Assembly (NCBI GenBank): GCA_010093485.1
Contig: MU001495.1
Span: 1-64,000 of the forward strand
Source: Karstenula rhodostoma CBS 690.94
Lineage: Eukaryota > Ascomycota > Dothideomycetes > Pleosporales > Didymosphaeriaceae
Length of the DNA: 64,000 nucleotides
Direction: 5' to 3'
Shown here: one piece after another, positions 13,957 to 25,241 of the stretch
Position numbering within the stretch: the stretch's first letter is position 1
How the letters are laid out: each line of letters starts with the position of its first letter
Position numbers and translations under genes: made by a program
The notes under the pieces: model-generated
Database searches by the model: none
The model's input: the letters and a program-made list of their open reading frames with translations, nothing else
Told to the model about the DNA's origin: nothing

Positions 13957-16900
13957 GTCTAGAAAGTAGATAGAAAGAAGGAAAAGAAGACTTTTACTAG
14001 ATTTAATATCTATAATATAGATAACTATACTCTCCCCTATTAAAATTATATAGAGAGCTTACTTTTATTATTTTTTAAACTAAACTAATTTTTTAAGATT
14101 CTCTTATAATAGTTATATTATATTAATATCTAGATAATTAGAATAAATAACTTTTTTAGCTTTCTAAAGGGCCTCTTCCTTTTAAGTTAAAAGAAACCTT
14201 AGGGCCTTATACTACTTAGTAGATATCTTAAAATATACCTCTAAATTATTAAACTTATAAGTAAAAATTCTTAAGATATTTAGAGTATAAACTATATAGG
14301 CTATTTCTAGTAAATAATTAACTTATATTTTATAGATTTCTATCTCTACTTTATTTATTATTTTATTAACCTCCTCCTTTAATAGTTTCTATAGTAGGTA
14401 ATTAGTAGTAGAAAGTTTTTTACTAAAGGTAATAAAGAAATAGTATATTATATTAATATTAATTTCTTTTTTTATTTAATAAAATATTACCTACCTTATA
14501 ATATAACTAAAAGTCTAAAAAATAGTCTATTACTTACTAAATAGATTTAACTAAAATAAATAGCTCTAAACTTAATTATAGTAATAGTTATATATCTCCT
14601 TATTAATTTATCCCTATATAGTAAAGTAGAAAGGACGAATAAGCTAGATATACTAGACTAAAAGGCTACCTACTTTATAAAAAAAAAAATAGTAGATAAT
14701 TTTTATAAACTTATCTCTATTATAGTCCTTATAATATTAAAGAATAATAGTAATAAAACTATTATAAAGAAATATATTCTAAATACTAATTATATAACTA
14801 TTTTTAAGTTATAAGTTTAATACCTTAGTACTATAATTAAACTAGTTACTTATAAAGTATATAAGATTTAAGAATATATTAAGGAATTTTTAAATAAGAT
14901 TATAATACTACTATACTTAGATATAGTTTTTAATACTAATAAGTAAATAATCTTTAGAGCCCTTTATATTAAATAACTATAAAAATTATTAGATAATAAA
15001 ACTAGTATTATACTTAAGTTATAGGTTATTTATATTAAAGATACTAAAGCTAGGGGTTATATTTTTTAGATTTTCTCTTAGTATATCCTATAGGATAGAG
15101 GGTAGCCCTATCTATATCTATATAAATACTAGCTAGTAGAAGAGAATAGATACCTCTTTAAATAGATTACTTACTATAGAAGAGAATAAAGTAAGGTCTA
15201 TTCTAATTCTATAAATAATTATACTATTCCTATTCTAGTAAATAAAGGTATTTAAATTCTCTCTATACTAAAAGATACTAAGGAAATATACTATATTAAT
15301 AAATTAATTTATAAAAATAGGGTATTCTATAGTAAAATAGTTATATACTTATATTTTAAATATATTATATAGCTCTCTATTCTAATCCTCTACCTTATAG
15401 TTATCTAACTTAGTAATAAAAAAGCTAACCTTCTTTTAAAAAACTAGTAAATTAGAATTAAAATAATCTAAAATCTTTATAGGTACTATATAGAGAAGTA
15501 TATTTTAGAGATACTATAAACTAGTAAACCTATATATCTTTTTAAGGGCTAATATATTAGTAATAAAGTTATAAACCTTTTAAAATCTATTACCTTAGGG
15601 GGAGAGACTAAAAAAGGCTACTAAGGTAATAAGAATAAGTTTAAACTAAGTAAACTAGCTAGTTTATTCTAGTAAAAAGAGTTAGAAAGTATAATAATAT
15701 TCTTTAAATAGATTTAAATATATATAATTATAGTACTTTTTAATAGTAGAAGAAACTTCTATTATATCTAGGTAGGTTATAACCTATTTTTAAACTAGTT
15801 ACTAATATTTTTATAAATAAAGGGTCTTAGGTTATATAGCCCTAGGAGATAAAATATAAAAGAAAAAAAGAAAAATTTTCTAGAGAGGGTTAGTATAGTA
15901 AAGAGTAGAGTTTTAATAAAATTTAATAGAAATTATAGGAATATTATATTTATACTTCTATATTATTTAGATTTATATAAAATAAGAGGTTTTTATTACT
16001 ATATTTTACTATATATAAGCTATACTCTTTATAGTAATATATAGATAGAAGAGCTTAGATTTAAATTTAACTTTAAATATAATAATAAACGCTAGGCACG
16101 CTTACTATATAGTAATACTAGTAAAGACCTCTAAAAATCTAGTATATATTATTTATAAATTTATAAATATAGAAGATATACTAAGTATAGATTATAATTA
16201 TTATTCCTATATATATTATACCTATACTAAAGTATATTATAGCTAGAATTTTAGAGAAAAGGCTATACTATAATTTAGTTATATAGTAGAAGTAATAGGC
16301 TTAACTAGAAATAATATAGATTAAAAGTAATAAAAATTAGAATATAAATTAATTAGGGATATAGGGGTATTATATAGCTTAGGTAGAATTCCTATAATAC
16401 TAGTAGAAGATATCTTAAATTAGTAGATTATACTAAGGTAGGTAAATAGGAGTAGAATAAAAGAAAAAAACTATTAACTTATAACTATTCTAATATAGTT
16501 AGAGTATTAGAAACTATATTTAATTATACTATTATAGAAATAGTTATAGATTATATAATTATTATATAGGTAGGTAAATATATTATACTTTATAGTAGCT
16601 CTAGTAATAATTAAGTTATATATATTATAATAATAGCTATTACTATATACTAGTAGACTAGAATAGAATACCTTAATTTTAGTAGGAATAATAAAGTTTT
16701 TATAGTTCTATAGAAAAGAATAGTTATTAAATAGGTTATTAACTAACTTTTAAATTTTATATTTTTATTTAGGTATAGTAGTATTATAGTACTTTCTACT
16801 AAAGTAAAAAAATACCTTACTAGAAAGAAAAGTATAGTAATATAATATATAGGATATAAAGTTATAAGTTTTATTAAAATAAATAAATATTACTTAAGCT

Positions 16901-18706
16901 ATAATAGATAAGGGAGGTAGTCTTAATTTTAGCCCTAATTTAGATTAAAATTAGTAGGCTACTAAGGTAGAGGGAATATATAGTACTATTTAATTTTAGC
17001 TATAGTCTAAACTAAAATTAGATAACTACTAAGCTAGACTAGAAAAATATTATATATTAGTATATAATAAAGGTAATATAGCTACTAGTATTAGATAATA
17101 AATATACTAGTAATAATAATATATATACTATTAGGTATTTATAAAGAAAAAGAACTAATTAAGAGTAATTTACTAGATATACTATAGTATATATATAAAA
17201 CTATATATTCTAGGGGCCCTATATATAGGGAAGTATATAATAAGGATAGTTCTACTAGTAATATTTTTATAGTATCTATACTAGAGGATATAGTATAATA
17301 GATATATTAATATACTTTAAAAAAGAATATTATCTAATTTATTATATAAAAGTATAAGAGTTAAATAGTAGAGAATAAAGAAATTAATATTAGGAAAGTA
17401 TATAAAAGTATTAGTAAGGTTAATACTAAAAAAAGGTATACTAAAAAATAGAATAATAAAGAAGAGGACTAAGATATAAAAAAAAAAAAAAAAAAATAGT
17501 TAAAAAAAGCTAGTATAAGAGAGGTAAATAAGAGACTAAAATAGAAATTAAAAAAGGTAATAATATAAGAGATAGTAAATATATAAGACTTATCTACTAT
17601 AATAGCTAAAAATATTATAATAAGTAAAAAGGAATAAAGATATAAAAAGTTTATTTAAGGTTTACTAAAAATAGGTATAGATATAATAGGTAATATAATT
17701 AGTAGGGCTATAATAGTTAGAGTAGTAGACTATTTATAGAATTAGAAAATAGTACTATAGGTATAGAGAGTATAATATAAGAAGAGAAAAAAATTCTTTA
17801 CTAATATAGAAAATAGAGTAAGTAAACTTATAATAGGGGAAGGTATATTATTTAAAGGAAATAAAGGAAGTAATATAAATTAAAAATAAAACTAGCTAGT
17901 ACTATTATAGTATTTAAAAGGTATATATATAGAGTCTAGTTTTATAGAAAAGAATATAGTAAAGTTTATATTACTATATATAATAGTAAAGTAGGGCTAA
18001 ACTATTAGAATTATTAGGGAAATAAGGTAGTAATAGATATAGGTAATAATTTAGATAAAATTTAAAGTAGTAGAAATAATAGTATAGAAGTAAAAAATAT
18101 TATCTAATAAATAAGGAAGAGGCTATATAACTATAATAAAAGAATACTTATTTAGAGTTTTATATTATATATTAGAAGGGGAAGAAGCTATAGAGTATAT
18201 AGATCTATCTATATAAAAAAAGTTTAGAAAATAGTTAGAAATAAGAAAAAGGTAGTATATACTAAAAGTAAAGTTTAGAATTAAAATATTTATAATTTTA
18301 CCTTAAAATACTATTTTAAATATATATATTAAAAGAGGTATAATTATAGTATAGTTTAGCTTCTAAATAGATATAGTTATAAAGTATAATAAGGAGATAT
18401 TTAAAGATTTTATAGTAATTAAGGATATATATATTACCTATATAATAGATAAACTACCTTCTAAAAAATTATTATTAAAGGAACTATTAAATAGTAACTT
18501 AGTAAGATATAACTTAGTAAGAGGTCTATAACTAGTATATTATACTATTAAAGAGGAAAGTTTTAGTAATATTAATATATAGAAGGATATACTTTATAAT
18601 AGAGGTTAATAGAAAAGTTTAGATATATATAAAGGATTATACTAAGGGGGGCTATAGGAAAGTTAAACTTTTCTAACTACCTTTATTATAATTTCTAGAT
18701 ACTAGG

Positions 18707-18993
18707 TATTAGTTAATAGAATAATTAGTATTAGTTAATAGNNNNNNNNNNNNNNNNNNNNNNNNNNNNNNNNNNNNNNNNNNNNNNNNNNNNNNNNNNN
18801 NNNNNNNNNNNNNNNNNNNNNNNNNNNNNNNNNNNNNNNNNNNNNNNNNNNNNNNNNNNNNNNNNNNNNNNNNNNNNNNNNNNNNNNNNNNNNNNNNNNN
18901 NTATTAGTTAATAGGATAATTAGTATTAGTTAATAGGTAGAATAATTAGTATTAGTTAATAGAATACTAGGTATTAATTAATAGGATATTAGG
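18707..18993. repeat. 22-bp minisatellite in copy B, interrupted by an assembly gap
   Basis: The same 22-bp unit as at 4,751-4,904. One complete unit and a partial one lie left of the Ns (18,707-18,741). Four lie to the right (18,902-18,993), one of them 26 bp long. The true unit number is hidden by the gap. Confidence 0.88.
18742..18901. other. Assembly gap, 160 N
   Basis: A run of 160 N inside the minisatellite of repeat copy B. Short identical units would explain why assembly failed here. Confidence 0.99.
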
Positions 18994-19200
18994 TATTACT
19001 ACTTTATATATATACTACTTTTTATAGGATATATAGTATATATCCTATAACCTAATATACTTAGACTTTTTTAAATAAATAAAATTATATAAGGATTTCT
19101 CTATAAATCTATTAAAAAAATATAATTATAGCTTTAATATTATAAAAGTTATTAAAGAATAAAGAAATTCTCTTTTATAGAGATTTTATATAAATCTAGT

Positions 19201-19240
19201 ATACCTATATATACCTATATATACCTACGTATACCTATAT
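19201..19240. repeat. 10-bp tandem repeat, 4 units
   Basis: Four units of ATACCTATAT, the third with a two-base change, followed by an inverted partner (GTATAGGTAT near 19,251). It is the last repetitive structure before genic DNA. Confidence 0.75.
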
Positions 19241-19425
19241 ACTCTAGATAGTATAGGTATAAATATATATAAATATATATATCTATATAGCTCTCCTAAA
19301 AAACTTTTTATAATATAAAATTATAGTTTCTTAAATAGCCGAATCTTTATTTCTTCTATTTTCGATAACTAGGAGGTAGTATTAAGATCGAAGTCGCCAG
19401 GAAACTATATACCAGAATCTTTAAT

Positions 19426-21417
19426 CTAATCTATAGACCCTGGTATATTATCGAATAGTATATACTGAGGTATATATGGCTGGAAGAAGTCTTCTATAAC
19501 ACCTGAGCATCGCGAGCCGATATTACCCGCTGTATTAGCTGTCGCGGAGTGTTTAGTAGTGTTAGTGTCGTTCCCAGTAAGGTTGGTAAGACTAGCTGTT
19601 GAACGGGCAAAGTCGTTAGTGATCATCTCGTGCAGCATGCGCATTGTGCTTCGATTTACGACAAGCAACTCAAGATTAGGCATAATTTCCCTTAGAGATT
19701 CTGCCGACTCTGAGCGCATATGTCTTTTGTTCTTGGTAGTCGCAGCAACTCCGCCAGGTTCAAATAACGGAATCTCGCGAGCCAAAATATCAAAAGCGTC
19801 GCGAAGACATTTTGATTGCGGCCATCTCTCAGCTAGAAGTGAGAGAGTGATGCTACAAGCTCGCACGGCTTCCGATACGTCGAGGGAGTCGTATGTTGGA
19901 GATCTTTGTTCAGGTGAGGTAGCAAAGTAACAGTATAGCAAAGCAACACCGCACTTGAACTGTGCGATGAGCCCGAGCCATAGATCGGTGAGTGGCCTCT
20001 GACGTTGGAATTTGCGGAAGATGAGTAGGGCCTGTGTGCACGCCTTGACGGTCCAGTCGCCAGCAGCCTCACTTGCGGTCCTCCGCGTCGGCTGATAAAG
20101 CATTGCCAGGCTATAGTTGTAAATCATGTGCAACCACTCACTATTGGAGAAGTTTATGACTTGCTTATCGGCGTAACGATGGCACAGCGAGCGCCATTTG
20201 TCTAACTTTTCGATGACACGGAACCGCCAGCGGTGATGTGTATCCATTGAGATTTGAAAGTCGCGATGCAGGGTAGTATTGAGAATTTCCGACTGAATTT
20301 GTCGACAATAGACAACATGCATAGCTGCCGATACGTCCGTGAGACCAGGAAAGCTTGGCGGATCATTCGGGAAAGCGTCCTCGCAGCAAGTCTCCAGCTT
20401 ACCGTCGTCTATATTTGCGAACAACTTGACGGTAACTTGCGAATCAGGGATACAGAAGGGAATGTCGAATACGGCACTAACGGTACGATCGAGAGTATAT
20501 GCGGACCAGAAGATACGCCGTCTCATTTGAATCAGAACTTTGGAGGCGATATCTGTGGAAGGAGGCTCCGCATCCGCCAAGTGAAGCTGCGCCATAACGC
20601 AAAAACGCATTGTCGTCGAAGCTGCGGATATGACCCCTTCAGTAGAAGGTGAAAACAAAGCGTGCATGCTGAGGAGCAGATGAGCTTGGATGTGTAATAG
20701 TCGATCAGACTGGGCAAAAACGGCTGATAGCTGGTGCGTCACCGCGGCATCGTAATAGTCTTGCTGGCCATATCGAGATGTGCGCGCATGGCCGTTGGAG
20801 CTCAACAACAGCCCGATAGCGTATACGAGATTGCAGAAGAAGGCGGGATACGTGCTTAGACCTTGCTGCAAATGATACATGCGAAGGAAAGGGTATCTAG
20901 AATGTACTTTCTCGATATATAGAGAGAACAGGGCTTCTCTCTCACTGGCACTGAGGCTGTCCCCGGGGTCAAGGGCAGGTGAAGTGACTGTTGGGCCTAG
21001 AACCTGAGCAGACTGCCGTACTGAGGAAATGATAGCAAATGGTGAAGCCGCATTGGCCCAGCTCAATGAGGCCGGTACAAGGGGCAGGCGGCGGTGACTC
21101 TCGTGATCCTGTCCTACGTGGCTCTCTTCCAGACGCGTGATACGCTCTTCAAGCGATGCGATATCCGCAAGGCGGCCTAGCGAATCATGTGTGACGTAAC
21201 CATGGCTTTGGAATTCCACGATAGAAGGTGGATCGATGCATTGTTGGTGAGACCGGGTGCAATTGGCACAGGGTCTTTGATCGTCGCATTTTTGCTGTGT
21301 CCAGGTTTAGCTATCTGTGAGGGTTCGAGGGAGCGAGACGCTGACTTTGCGCTTGCGGCATCGTTGACAGGCGTTCGACTTTAATCGTTTGGCTGGTGGA
21401 GCATCCTCGTCCTCCAT
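19426..21417 (-). CDS. Zn2Cys6 transcription factor with fungal-specific TF domain
   Basis: Probable nuclear regulator of the adjoining metabolic cluster. The start is the ATG at 21,417, and one 51-bp intron (21,295-21,345) splits the zinc cluster. Joining the exons gives 646 residues with a textbook Zn2Cys6 motif: C17, C20, C27, C33, C36 and C43, spacing 2-6-5-2-6. A basic PAKRLK stretch precedes it. A fungal_trans middle region runs from about residue 141 to 390 and includes the RRRIFWSAYTLDR signature. It lies tail to tail with the RIP block, about 100 bp away, and its last codons are unusually AT-rich, so RIP may have leaked into its 3' end. That it controls the neighbouring genes is inferred from position only. 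Confidence 0.92.
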
Positions 21418-21660
21418 GAAGTCGATATATGGTGAGATGAGGGGGGGACTGGCGATGGAGGGGAGATAAGCCGTGTACCATATCTGATGTCGGTTGGGAC
21501 TAAAGGTTAGCGTATGTATTGGTTGGTTCGCTCTGGAGGTGTGGGGCTTGATACGGACGCGATATCGGCACGAGTCATTCAAAACGTTCACACACACACA
21601 CCGTGTACACACGTGAAAGCACAGTGACTTCTATTTCCTTCTGCGACTTAATCGATCGTA

Positions 21661-23387
21661 TTATTTCTCACTGGTGATTTCTCTCCCCGCTACAACATCA
21701 AAGAAGGCGTCGGCCAAGTAGCCTCCTCGTGCCGTCGGCTTGCCGTATTTATCTGTGTGCATACTTTCAATGGCGGGTCTCGCGACATCGCGCATGTAGC
21801 CCGCCATGCCCTCCTGTACAAACGCTCTTGCGAATTGTCGCGCATGCAGTGATAGTCCTTGGGTAGCCCAGATCGGCTGTACCTGCCACACTATGCCATA
21901 TTCGCGTGCGATATCTGAGTGGAAAGTCTGCAATTCATCTGGGCTATAACCGCCTTTCGAGAAATCGTAAGCACCTATGAAGCCGAATGCAAAGAGACGG
22001 TCCGGATACACAGCGCGCACGCCCATGTGGAAATCGTGCATGTCCTTCTTGTTCGGCTTGTCTTGCCGGCTCCACGTTACATCCCCAAGAGGAGCAGCTA
22101 ACACGGCGCGATCGATGACCTGCTGCATGCTCCATTGCCACATGTACTGTCCATGAGGCGTCCTGGGGAGCTCCCAGTCGAAGAAAACGACTTGGCCGGT
22201 TGCGTTCCTTGCAATGGTTCGTCGCTGCGGCAGGGCGACGACCTGATTGGCAACCTCGGCTACGTACTGCCTGTACTGCTCGTCGGTAGCGACTGCTTTG
22301 ACAGCCTCATCAAAGGTCTTCAGTCCCGCTGTCGTCTTCCAATCTTCTTTGACAGCCAAATAAGCTTTGCCCGACTCCTTCCCAGCGTTTATCGCTGCGA
22401 CGAACGATTGCACCGACTTCGTGGCGCCGAGAACGTAGGGGTGGTCGCGTGGATCGAGAACACTGGATATAAACTCGGCGTTGTCGCTATCGCACCGACA
22501 AAGGAGCATCGTATCGGCACTGCAATTATCGGTGAGATTCTGGTTCCGCTTGGAGCACATGGACGCTTACCCCATGATGTCAAAAGTCATCCGCACCGTC
22601 TTCAACCGGTCCAAGTACTCGCACATTGGAATGATCGTCCGTCCCTCGCCGTTTGTGAACTTCTTCAATCCCATTGCCAGGTCATCGATGTGGATCATGG
22701 CGACGCCACTCTCCACAAAACTTCTCACTGTCTTCATACAGCCTGTCAGGGTTCCAAATCCCATATCACAATCTGCGACGATCGGAAGCATATAGTCGAT
22801 ACACTCGAGCGAGTCGCGATCTGCCTCATCATAGCGCATGCGCAATTGTGTTTGGCGTTGGTCGTGGAACAGTTGCGTGTTGAATATACGCTTGACCACT
22901 GACGGTACCAGGTCTGACGGATAATCTGCATGGTCTTCACCAGGCCACGATGCGAGCGATAACCCACACAAAGCCCCAGAAACATAAACTGTTTGCACTG
23001 CTCGCTGTCAGCCTTCGGAACATGTCTCAGCACCCTGTGGGACTGACTGGCTTGGGCCATCTCCTTGGCTATCAAGGGCTCGGTAGTGCCAAAAGTGAGC
23101 TCATATGTGCCTTTGGCATTGTGTTCGTTGAGAATGCGCCACAATTTGCGGCCTTGGGTGCTGGATGCATATTCTTGCTTGAAGCCAATATTGCGTAGTG
23201 CAGCAATCGATCGAGCTGAATATGGTCTGCCGTTCCCTCAGCTCAGTGAGCAGGCCACACTTAACCAATGAGGGCCTCACCTAGCAATATGCTTTTGCCT
23301 ATCTGTCTGCCACCAAGCCTCGATCGATGTGACTTCGGCCTCAAAGGCCTCTATTTCTTTCCGGGTGTTTGCCCACTTCAATGACAT
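21661..23387 (-). CDS. Isocitrate-lyase-fold protein with altered active site
   Basis: Member of the isocitrate lyase/methylisocitrate lyase family, 523 residues, near the usual length. Four exons: 23,281-23,387, 23,048-23,226, 22,571-22,997 and 21,661-22,519. Family landmarks are clear: WW near the N terminus, TVYVSG (98-103), a DCD metal-site segment, FDIMGAD and DPRDH. The catalytic loop, normally KKCGH, reads KKFTNGE (207-213), so both Cys and His are gone. HIED is HIDD, PRTxEG is PRTPHG (356-361), and the segment normally NLSPSFNW reads GFIGAYDF (417-424). The frame is intact, so this looks like a new activity or a non-catalytic role, not plain decay. It is divergent from the aminotransferase gene with a 381-bp spacer. 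Confidence 0.88.
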
Positions 23388-23650
23388 GATAAAGGATTAA
23401 GCAAAAAGTTTGGAGATGTTATCTGGCTCAGTTAAGCAGGCTCACGGAAGTTGGGATGACCGACAATAGCTCTTTTTCATACCTGTTACAGCATCCTATC
23501 AATACCTATTTCAGCACTATCAGAATGATTAACCTTGCGGGGCTTTATCCTCCATGCGGCTAGTCCAACGTTCGCGTTGGGGGAGCGCAATCTTCGGATA
23601 CGCGTCCCTAGCGCCCGATGGTGCCCGATGAGCCCGAGAGCAGAAGGACG

Positions 23651-23672
23651 CATCGGAATGCATTGTCCGATG
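23651..23672. promoter_or_regulatory. Palindromic CGG/CCG site in divergent promoter
   Basis: CATCGGA-N8-TCCGATG is a perfect 7-bp inverted repeat containing CGG-N10-CCG, the layout bound by dimeric Zn2Cys6 regulators. It lies between the lyase-fold gene and the aminotransferase gene, about 100 bp before the latter's start codon. A Zn2Cys6 gene sits next door. Binding is inferred. Confidence 0.5.
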
Positions 23673-23768
23673 TCAAGCTACGTCGATCAATCTCCCCGCG
23701 ATACTTGGGTTATATGAGAACAAACCGGGTACCTTGGTACTTTGATAAGCAACCTTGTAAATTTTAAT

Positions 23769-25204
23769 ATGAGTGCAGTTCCTTCAGGCGACGTCATCAA
23801 CCTACAGTTGGGGTGGCCTTCACCGCACCTCTTTGCAGGTGCCTCCCTACTACAGGGCGCGACCGAAGTTCTCAGTTCCGAGGCAGAATTGGCGAAAGCG
23901 CTCATCTACGGTCCACATATTGGCCATCCACCGCTACGGGAAAGCATTGCCCAATGGCTCTCCGAGGTTTACAATGTGGCTACTAGCAAGAATCGTATCT
24001 GCATAACCAATGGCGCATCCGCAAATCTCTCGAATATCCTACAGAAGTTCACCGATCCAATATACACCCGCTGTATCTTTATGGTCGAGCCGACGTACTT
24101 TTTGGCGTGTCCAATCTTTGAGGACAACGGATTTCGTGGGAAGCTGAAAGGTGTACCCGAGAGCGCGGAGGGTGTCGATATCGAATTTTTGCGGAAGGCG
24201 CTCCAAGCATCAGAGGCGGTTGCGGTGGCCGAGAAAAATAATTCTCCCAATCTGAAGGCCGGAAAGACGTACCTCAGGGTGTACAAATATGTAATCTACG
24301 TGGTCCCAACTTTCGCCAACCCCAGCGGAAAGACGATGAGCTTAGACTTGCGCAAACAACTTGTCAGTCTGGCTAGAGAGTTTGATGCTCTGATTGTATC
24401 AGACGATGTATACGATTTCCTTAGCTGGCCGGTCGACCCTATGGTGGCTTGCCATGCTTCTGGGTCAATTCCGCCGCGACTAGTCGACATCGACAGCGCA
24501 ATGCAAGGGTACAGCGAGTTTGGAAACACAGCCAGCAACGGATCTTTCTCGAAGCTCATTGGTCCCGGGGTCCGAGTAGGTTGGACGGATTGTTCGCCAG
24601 CTTTTGCAATCGAGCTCTCTGAAGTGTATGTCTTCACTGAATTTATATGCCGTAAAGAAGACTAATGAATACCCAACATAGCGGCTCCTCCAGCTCGGGT
24701 GGTGCCCCCTCCCATCTCACATCGACCTTTGTTGACAAGATGCTCCGCAATCACCACCTACAGGCCCACATTAAGGATGTGCTCATACCCGAGTATTCTC
24801 GGCGATACTACGCTCTGATGAGATGCATAGCTGAAGTACTCCTTCCTTTAGGTGTTGTTGTCGAATCGAACGCGCTTACTGGTGTCGCCGGTGGGTTCTT
24901 CACCTATATACGCCTACCTGCAGACTTGCCTGCTGCGAAGATCGTGGCTGCAATTGCTTGGAAAAAGAGGCAACTCCGCGTTGCTTTTGGACACATGTTC
25001 ACGGTTTCTGGGGATCTGGGTAGTTTGATGAGGGGCGAGCAAGCTCAAGGGTTCACCAAATGCTTGCGATTATGTTGGGCATGGCATGAAGCGGCTGAAA
25101 TAGAGTCCGGCATACGTCGCTTAGCAGAGACTATTTCTGAAGCGAGAAGTATGGCGAGACAAGGTCTTGGATTCGAGGAGTACACAACAATCGGTATTCG
25201 GTGA
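23769..25204 (+). CDS. PLP-dependent aminotransferase, class I/II (fold type I)
   Basis: Cytosolic-type aminotransferase of 459 residues in two exons (23,769-24,625 and 24,682-25,204). The first ATG in frame, at 23,769, is used; it gives a short N terminus followed by the INLQLGWPSP segment of this subgroup. Active-site landmarks are intact: NPSG with N184, DDVYDF with D212 and Y215, the Schiff-base lysine K262 in GSFSKLIGPG, and a C-terminal LRLCWAW arginine motif. It should be catalytically competent. The substrate is unknown; the neighbours suggest an amino acid whose 2-oxo product is then cleaved. Its stop codon faces that of the aldolase gene across a 37-bp spacer. Confidence 0.93.
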
Positions 25205-25241
25205 ACACAATCTATATATACTGTCGTTCTATTTTTTTTTA

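Larger units (their letters stand above)
13957..19064. repeat. Dispersed repeat, copy B (RIP-degraded)
   Basis: Direct-orientation counterpart of 1-4,975, with the same order of landmarks, including GGACGAATAAGC at 14,633 (677 in copy A) and the terminal 22-bp minisatellite. The right end of homology is near 19,064. Copy B is about 130 bp longer, all of it in the minisatellite and its 160-N gap. What follows 19,064 does not match what follows 4,975, so the shared right end looks like a true element terminus. Confidence 0.85.
1..19330. other. RIP-mutated AT-rich heterochromatin-like block
   Basis: The whole stretch is very AT-rich and has no open frame of note. CpA and TpG are almost absent: reading the first 600 bases finds neither, and one CpG. 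CpT, CpC and ApG remain common. Rare exceptions occur near 2,335, 5,405, 8,341, 9,151 and 16,097. This is the signature of repeat-induced point mutation, which turns CpA into TpA in duplicated DNA, here close to saturation. Many frames are closed by TAG or TAA where glutamine codons probably stood. No transposon protein could be recognised after this decay. It ends sharply near 19,330, where normal genic composition begins. Confidence 0.93.

Noticed and set aside
1..19064. The two 5-kb copies as LTRs of one giant retrotransposon
   Set aside because: Five-kilobase LTRs would be exceptional, no TG...CA ends or primer-binding site can be seen, and the internal region shows no recognisable pol order. 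RIP may have hidden these, so the idea is set aside and not disproved.
22135..22902. Open frame of 255 codons on the plus strand
   Set aside because: It is antisense to the isocitrate-lyase-fold gene, crosses its intron and resembles no protein family.
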